64,000 nucleotides of DNA. It comes from Lycorma delicatula. Lineage: Eukaryota; Arthropoda; Insecta; Hemiptera; Fulgoridae. The notes beneath the pieces were generated by a model that did not search any database, was not told the DNA's origin, and saw nothing but the letters and a program-made list of their open reading frames with translations. Of the stretch, positions 59,059-64,000 are shown in pieces. Position numbers and translations under genes: made by a program. The stretch covers positions 82,972,515 to 83,036,514 of the forward strand of contig NC_134456.1 in NCBI RefSeq assembly GCF_047948215.1, written 5' to 3'. Within the stretch, counting starts at the first letter, position 1. Each line of letters begins with the position of its first letter.

Positions 59059-59087
59059 AATTTCCCGTTTCTTTGAATCACTCTGTA

Positions 59088-59838
59088 TAATGTCATCATT
59101 GCTTAAAAAAAAAAATTGGAACTAAAATGAAGTGCATAGTGGACAATGAAGTAAAATTACTTATGTTCTGATCTGAACTGAGCTTGCAGCTAATCTGTGG
59201 ATGAATACTTAAAGTCTGAAACCAAGTGTAGATGCTTAATGTTTGTGATGTAAAAATAATATGGATTGCAGTTCACAGTTGATCCATCTCAAGTTGTTTT
59301 ATTGAAGTGAAGCATAGGTATGCCTGTAACATTTGACTCGTTAATCTTTTTTTTTGGTGTTCATTTTATCAATAATAGTAATTTTTTTCTATGTAAAGTT
59401 AATCAGTTTTAAATTACTTAGTAGTTATTATATCAATACATACTTGGTTTTTCTGTTGAAGGTTTTACAACTAGAATGTCTGACAGAACAGCATTTGTAA
59501 AATTATAGGATGTGAAGTTGGATAGGATGCTAACTATGAAGAATAGTTATAATAATTTTAGTAAGACTTACAGTTTCTGTAAATCACCAAAGTTAATGAA
59601 TTTGGATGCAGTTTCTATGCATAATATTATGGAAGTAGATATCGCTATCATGTAAATAATATAGTTGTTTGATTGTTTTGTATGAGATAACTAATGCAGC
59701 TTTTCCTGATTTAATCCAGCTTTGTTTGTTTAGTGATGTAACTTGTTAATCTGTGGATGTGTAATGAAATGTAGATAAATGTACACATAACTTTACACTA
59801 TCCTAACAATGAAACAATTAATTTTGTTTATTTTACAG
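59088..59838. other. AT-rich intronic sequence
   Basis: Nothing recognised before the exon 4 acceptor. Confidence 0.45.
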
Positions 59839-59965
59839 GTTCACTTACCTCGAAATCAGCTTTATGTAACGAGGATTAGCCCAAAGACTAAACTTTCTGA
59901 TATCTTGACCCAGGTATGCAGCGAGAAAAATCTTGATTCATCAAAGTATTCATTACGACACCCAG
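59839..59965 (+). CDS. Cobl: COBL-like protein, exon 4 (ubiquitin-like domain)
   Basis: Acceptor GTTTATTTTACAG, donor CCCAG|GTAAAA. In phase 0 it encodes VHLPRNQLYVTRISPKTKLS then DILTQVCSEKNLDSSKYSLR and HPG with one base over. The pattern of a strand, V-T-R-[IV]-S-P-K-x-x-L-x-[DE]-[IL]-L, a C-x-x-K helix and a final strand is that of the Cordon-bleu ubiquitin-like domain, the most conserved part of the family. The next exon, expected to continue this domain, was not found in the remaining 4 kb and probably lies beyond the window. Being in phase with exons 1-3 on one strand makes this the best supported host gene here. Confidence 0.92.
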
Positions 59966-60185
59966 GTAAAATTGTACTATTAAGTATTTAACTGTAACAA
60001 AATAATTATTATATTTAACTGGTATTATTTTTAACTAATATCCCAGGATTTAGATAAACTAAAGTTATAGTACTTATTCAAGTTTTGCATGTTACTGTTT
60101 AATCGTTCAAAATTTCTATTTAGCTAATTTATTTTATTTACCTCTTTTATTAATAATAATTGTTGTAACATTAGTTCACGCGCAT

Positions 60186-60205
60186 GTAGTAGTAGTAGTA
60201 GTAGT
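60186..60205 (+). repeat. (GTA)n microsatellite
   Basis: About six TAG/GTA units directly before the Tc1 element's left end. Confidence 0.85.
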
Positions 60206-61480
60206 GAACAAATCAATCTGAACAAAGGGAATTTTTGTTCTGTTGTAGGGAATTTTCATTCTGTGACAGACTGCTTGCTGTTTGGTGTTTCAGGTTATGT
60301 TGTTAGTTATACAAACTGAATTAGTGGTTTTTGTGCTTTTATAATTCATTGTCAATTAGTTTTTGGTGACCTTGTGTTTCTGTTATAAGTTTGTTATTCA
60401 TTTTTAGTTAATACAATGGATTTAACCCCATGAAAGCGAACAGAAATTGTTGCTCTGTCCCAACTCACATAAATGACTGAAAGACAGATTGCCAGTGAGT
60501 GTAGTGTGAAAGTAGATACTGTAAATGAAATTGTGAAAAGCTTTAGGAAAATTGGTTTCATCTCTCCAAAGAGAAAAGGAAAATGTAGACGGAGAAAGAA
60601 AACCACGCTTACACAAGATCAATTTCTAAAAAGAAAAAACAAAATTAATCCACGATTTTCAGCTGTTGACCTTAATAGGGACTTGAGAGCCAGTGGGACT
60701 AATGTTTCTGATATGACAGTTCGTAGAAGATTGTTGACATTGTGAAGGATTGCTTGGAAACCTAAAAAGAAGCAGTTAGTGACACAAGTTATGAAGACAA
60801 AAAGACTTCAATGGGCAAAGGAACTTAAAAAATGAAATATTGTGATGGGGAAAAAAGTTATTTTTCAGATGAGACTCATTTCTTTGTCCAAGGGGAGAGA
60901 GTAAGCCTATATTCATAAGTCAGCGAATGAGAAGACTACAATGCCGGCACACCTGCAACAAGCTCTCAAACACCCAGCCAAAAACATGTTTTGGGGATGT
61001 TTTAGACTTGAAGGGCTAGGAGCACTTATGCCTGTGGATGGGATGATGAAATTGGACTAATACATTAACAGATGCCAAAGAAAAGTAGTCCCACTTATGT
61101 AGAAGAGCCCAGAACTCATTTTCCAACAGGATCTTGCATCATGTCACACGTCAAAGAAAGCAAGAGTTCAAAAACCAAAAGCATTGAGTGTTCTCATGGC
61201 CAGGGAACTCCCACGACCTGAATCCCAGGACTTAGGAAAATGAATTGTAGCACAAAAACTGACCTTATTAGTTCAGTGATACAGGTTTGGTTTCAAAATG
61301 AAGAAATCGAAATCATTGTTCTACGTTAGTGGAATCAATGCCAAAGATGATTAATAATCAAAAACAAAGGAGGACACATAAACTATTAAATTTGAGTAAG
61401 TTTGACTATAAACAAATTTTCTTTTAAAAATAGAATCTTCTGTTAAAAATACTGTGTTCACATTAATTTGTTTGCCACTG
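60200..61480 (+). mobile_element. Tc1-type DNA transposon, inactive
   Basis: The left end AGTGAACAAATCAATCTGAA and the right end, reverse-complemented, CAGTGGCAAACAAATTAATG are related inverted termini, and TA borders them on both sides. The interior is one broken transposase. The length of about 1.28 kb is normal for Tc1 elements. The left boundary is blurred by the adjoining GTA microsatellite. Confidence 0.78.
60417..61360 (+). pseudogene. Tc1-type transposase, degenerate
   Basis: From MDLTP at 60417, after a stop, an open frame 60473-60745 gives the paired-type DNA-binding region: MTERQIASECSVKVDTVNEI, KRKGKCRRRKKTTLTQDQ and SDMTVRRRL. Further on, across stops, come KPKKKQLVTQVMKTKRLQWA, a shifted FSDETHF with the first catalytic Asp, and MFWGCFRLEGLG. 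The second catalytic Asp is in LIFQQDLASCHTSKKARV, and the last region has a shifted WPGNSHDLNP. The piece order is that of Tc1. At least four stops and frame changes make it inactive. Confidence 0.8.
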
Positions 61481-61502
61481 TATGTATGTATGTATGTATG
61501 CA
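61481..61502 (+). repeat. (TGTA)n microsatellite
   Basis: About five TGTA units at the right border of the Tc1 element, containing its TA target. Confidence 0.85.
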
Positions 61503-62544
61503 TATTTATACAATTAATTAATTCTGTCATCACCATTATCATTACTTTACTTTTTTTTTATATTTGCATTTCTGTTTAGTCTGAATTTGTGATAAGAATA
61601 TGCTAATTAAAAGCTAGATAGATATTTATTGATTGATGAACAGTTATGTAATTAAATATCAAAAGACAGTAACAATAAATATTATTAAAAAAAATTTTTT
61701 TTTTTATTATTTAACATTACATAAAGAGATTTTTACTTTATGAGAACTTAATCATTATTATTTATTTTTAACAGTACTTAAAGAAAATTTTAAAACTATT
61801 GTTTTTTTTTTTTACTGGATTAGTTTTGTAAAGAAATTTTTTTATTTTTGTTGAATGTTAAATTATTAATTGATATTTGTTTAATTTTTTTTTTTAATTA
61901 ATTTGTTGCTGATAATTTAAATTGCCTTATTAAGTAAAAAAATCTTATCTGCCTTCACACTTGAGCCTTGTAATCAACATGCTTTGCACATTCTTATTAT
62001 TTTATTTATTCATACGTGTAATTTGTCAGCAGTGTATATGAATAGTGTAAAATGTGAAAAGGGTAAATATGTGGTAAATAAGTGTTGTAAGAGTATTTTT
62101 AGACTGCTGTTTAATAATATTTATTAAAAAATAATATATGAAAATAATTTTTCATGAAGTAAGTTGATTTATTAAGGTAGTACATTCATTTAATTGACAT
62201 TAATGAAGAAATGAATTAATTACTCCAAAACAAAATTATAATTATAAATTAAAATTATAACTTTCCCTACAGTGTGTTTAGAAAAGTACACTTATTCCTT
62301 AAAATAAGAAAAAATATGCCATTATTAATTTATGTTTGTAGATCATATCAACAATCTTTTTGTCACTCGGCCCTAATTATTTTCATTGAGCTCTTGGTTA
62401 GGAAAAATGTGGGCATAATTTTTTTGTTTTTGTTTTATACTTTAAGGAGTACACCTTTTACCTTATTTTATTTTATCTTCATATTGGTGGATAATACCTA
62501 TATATCTACATATATTTAGAGTTTTACAGCTTTTATGACCATCT
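61503..62544. other. AT-rich sequence, no gene recognised
   Basis: Long A/T runs; an 81-codon frame at 62274 has no recognised resemblance. Confidence 0.45.
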
Positions 62545-63519
62545 TTTGAGATGAGCCCTCCACCATCATGTGGTTTTATCATGTGCCTCAGCCATTTTTT
62601 GGTTTTTCATGGCTTCTTGCATGCCTTCATTCCAAATTCTCCTTGGCTCCCCTTTAAGTCTTCAATTTTTGACTGCCACTTCCAACCCCACTTCAGCAAT
62701 CTTCCAAACTCCATTTTACATGACAACTTACAGATATCTAATCTGTTAAATCTCATGAGTTCTATATTCTTGTTTCTTCAAATGATTCAATAAAATGAGT
62801 TGTCAGCAACTTCTACAGTACATAATTTCTGTGTGACCAATCACATTTTTGTTCCATTTATCCATTGAGTATTACTTCAGTCCCTTATGTTGTGCCTCTT
62901 TCCATGAGTGACTTGCATGTATACTGTGTTTAGTACTCTTAGATAAGTTCCTGTTTCATAATAATAAGTGAGTTAATTACAGTTTTTGCTTATCCAGTTT
63001 TCTTTAATCTATTAATTTTTATTACCTTCTTTTACTTTTTATTATCCCGACTATCTGCTGACAATGTAACCTCAAACATTCACTTATACCTGCCGAAACT
63101 ATAAAACTTCTTTGGTCAATCAAATAAAACCCAATTTTTTTGTACATTTCCATTAATCTTTCCATCATATGCATCATCTTCATTTTCTGCACATCAACTT
63201 GATCATTGGCAAAAAATAAATTATAATAAATGTTATCTTTGTCCAGTTCAATTCCTAACCTTTTGCACTTTTGAGACCGCAGCTTCACAGCAAGTAAATT
63301 TAAATAAAATAGGGAGCCTACAGCCAGCCTCGAGTCTCCTTTGTTTACTATGAATTTAGCTGGTATATTCTTACCCAACTTAACTCTACGTTTATTATTT
63401 TTATAAAAATCTTTGATAGCATAAATATAAACATTTACAATCCCTCTGCCTTTCATGGATTTATAAATGAAGTGGGATGCTGTTATGTGATCCTGAGATC
63501 TCCAGATAACATATGACAT
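62545..63519 (-). pseudogene. Non-LTR reverse transcriptase fragment with FAND instead of FADD
   Basis: The 165-codon open frame 63519-63022 reads SQDHITASHFIYKSMKGRGI, then KLGKNIPAKFIVNKGDSRLA and VGSLFYLNLLAVKLRSQK, then YYNLFFANDQVDVQKMKMMH and YKKIGFYLIDQRSFIVS. This is the palm of a LINE RT with the region between the first Asp box and the KQGCSLSP-like box deleted. FADD is FAND (AAT for GAT, 63202-63213), so a catalytic Asp is lost. Downstream at about 62600-62680 the minus strand has GEPRRIWNEGMQEAMKNQ, the RGRPRKxWxxGIxEAM-type C-terminus. The frame being open is probably chance or slow decay, as the enzyme cannot be active. Confidence 0.7.
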
Positions 63520-63529
63520 TCTCCATTGT

Positions 63530-64000
63530 GCAACAAAAACTTTTCTATCAACAGTTATATAAAAGATATTGTGAATATAAAAATCTTAAAAATAAAAATA
63601 TAAAAATCTATAAAAGTCTAAAGTAAATCCATATAAAATATATTAGTACTTTATAGTGATAAAAATGTTGATTTTTCAAAATTTTTTCCATTCCCTTAAT
63701 GGCTAGTGATGGCATGAAGATCTGGGGTAATGTTTCTGATATCAAACTAATCTTCTCGATGCAAAGAGAGCTCTCAGAATGCTTGCAGGACCTCGACCTA
63801 TAAAACACTGTAAGCCATATTCATAAAATTCAATATCATGACCTTCAGTTCTGTTTAATACTTATCAAAGTTTAGGAAGCATAAACGCATAGATGTACAG
63901 CAATTCTACCTGAGGTATCTGAAGTATTATTGTACTGCTAATAAATAATACAGTGGAGGGAATAGTGTATCATAACAGGATGATATAGGCAACATGAAGC
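63530..64000. other. Unassigned sequence at the window edge
   Basis: A 66-codon minus-strand frame (63608-63808) resembles nothing I know. It may be more of the decayed LINE on its left. Confidence 0.4.

Larger units (their letters stand above)
53533..59085 (-). mobile_element. mariner (rosa-like) element interrupted by a Jockey LINE
   Basis: Terminal inverted repeats TGATTCAAAGAAACGGGAAA lie at both ends (left near 53538, right complementary near 59061), each bordered by TA (53531-53532 and 59086-59087). The transposase occupies 53661-54758. Between its start and the right TIR lies a 4.3-kb Jockey LINE. Only about 30 bp of mariner sequence remain between that LINE and the right end. The element without the LINE would be about 1.27 kb. 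Confidence 0.82.
51330..59838 (+). other. COBL intron between exons 3 and 4 (8.5 kb)
   Basis: Starts GTAAAT and ends TTATTTTACAG. It contains a 116-bp LINE tail, a mariner pseudogene and the 5.5-kb mariner-plus-Jockey nest. The Jockey LINE and the nested mariner transposase are antisense to COBL. Confidence 0.8.

Noticed and set aside
62551..62793. An 80-codon + strand frame (MSPPPSCGFIM)
   Set aside because: The opposite strand reads as the C-terminal end of a LINE, so this is a mirror frame.
1..64000. Defence islands, CRISPR arrays, prophage or bacterial operons
   Set aside because: Composition, introns and repeats are eukaryotic; no regularly spaced repeats or bacterial gene clusters were seen.

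Overview
The window is animal nuclear DNA, almost certainly from an insect and probably a hemipteran. The evidence is a very AT-rich background, GT-AG introns of 2.5-18 kb, and many nested mobile elements: non-LTR retrotransposons of the R1, Jockey and RTE-like types, a Penelope-like fragment, mariner/Tc1/IS630/pogo/hAT DNA transposons, and many copies of a tRNA-headed SINE. No bacterial operon, CRISPR array, rRNA or intact tRNA gene was seen. The hemipteran placement is inference from the repeat style; the sequence alone does not name a species.

Only one host gene is recognisable. Four exons on the + strand (30189-30311, 48593-48714, 51211-51329, 59839-59965) join in consistent phase and encode the N-terminal, ubiquitin-like part of a Cordon-bleu (COBL)-type protein, an actin-regulator family. 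The gene continues past the right edge and probably has a 5' non-coding exon upstream. About 29 kb of it is intron, mostly filled with transposon debris.

Layout. 1-3430: an R1-clade LINE on the minus strand (ORF1, endonuclease, reverse transcriptase) with frameshifts, one in-frame stop and an exact 195-bp tandem duplication of a zinc-knuckle block. 3529-5345: a repeat fragment, then two opposed fragments of an RTE-like LINE. 6935-7570: two opposed SINEs, each with an exact 15-bp target duplication. 7917-8767: a pogo/Tigger-like remnant. 9610-11580: two ~260-bp direct repeats around a hAT-like segment that holds a LINE-tail insertion with a perfect hairpin. 12257-13010: an IS630-type transposase pseudogene. 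13028-14313 and 22805-24100: two copies of an uncharacterised ~1-kb repeat, each interrupted by a different SINE. 16-22.7 kb: a mariner pseudogene, a second SINE family, nested SINEs, a hAT MITE and an R1-like LINE 3' end. 30-60 kb: COBL exons with intronic mariner, R1, IS630-type, Penelope and SINE fragments. 53533-59085: a mariner/rosa-like element into which a Jockey LINE with an open 901-codon ORF2 has inserted. 60200-61480: a Tc1 element with recognisable ends. 62545-63519: a decayed LINE RT whose FADD box reads FAND.

The most informative signals are the insertion structures that can be read directly: reciprocal filled and empty sites, SINE-in-SINE nesting, two SINE families with different tRNA-like heads but one shared tail, the zinc-knuckle duplication, the LINE-in-mariner nest and two perfect hairpins. 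I did not find a convincing new functional system; this is an accessory, repeat-dominated stretch around a conserved gene.
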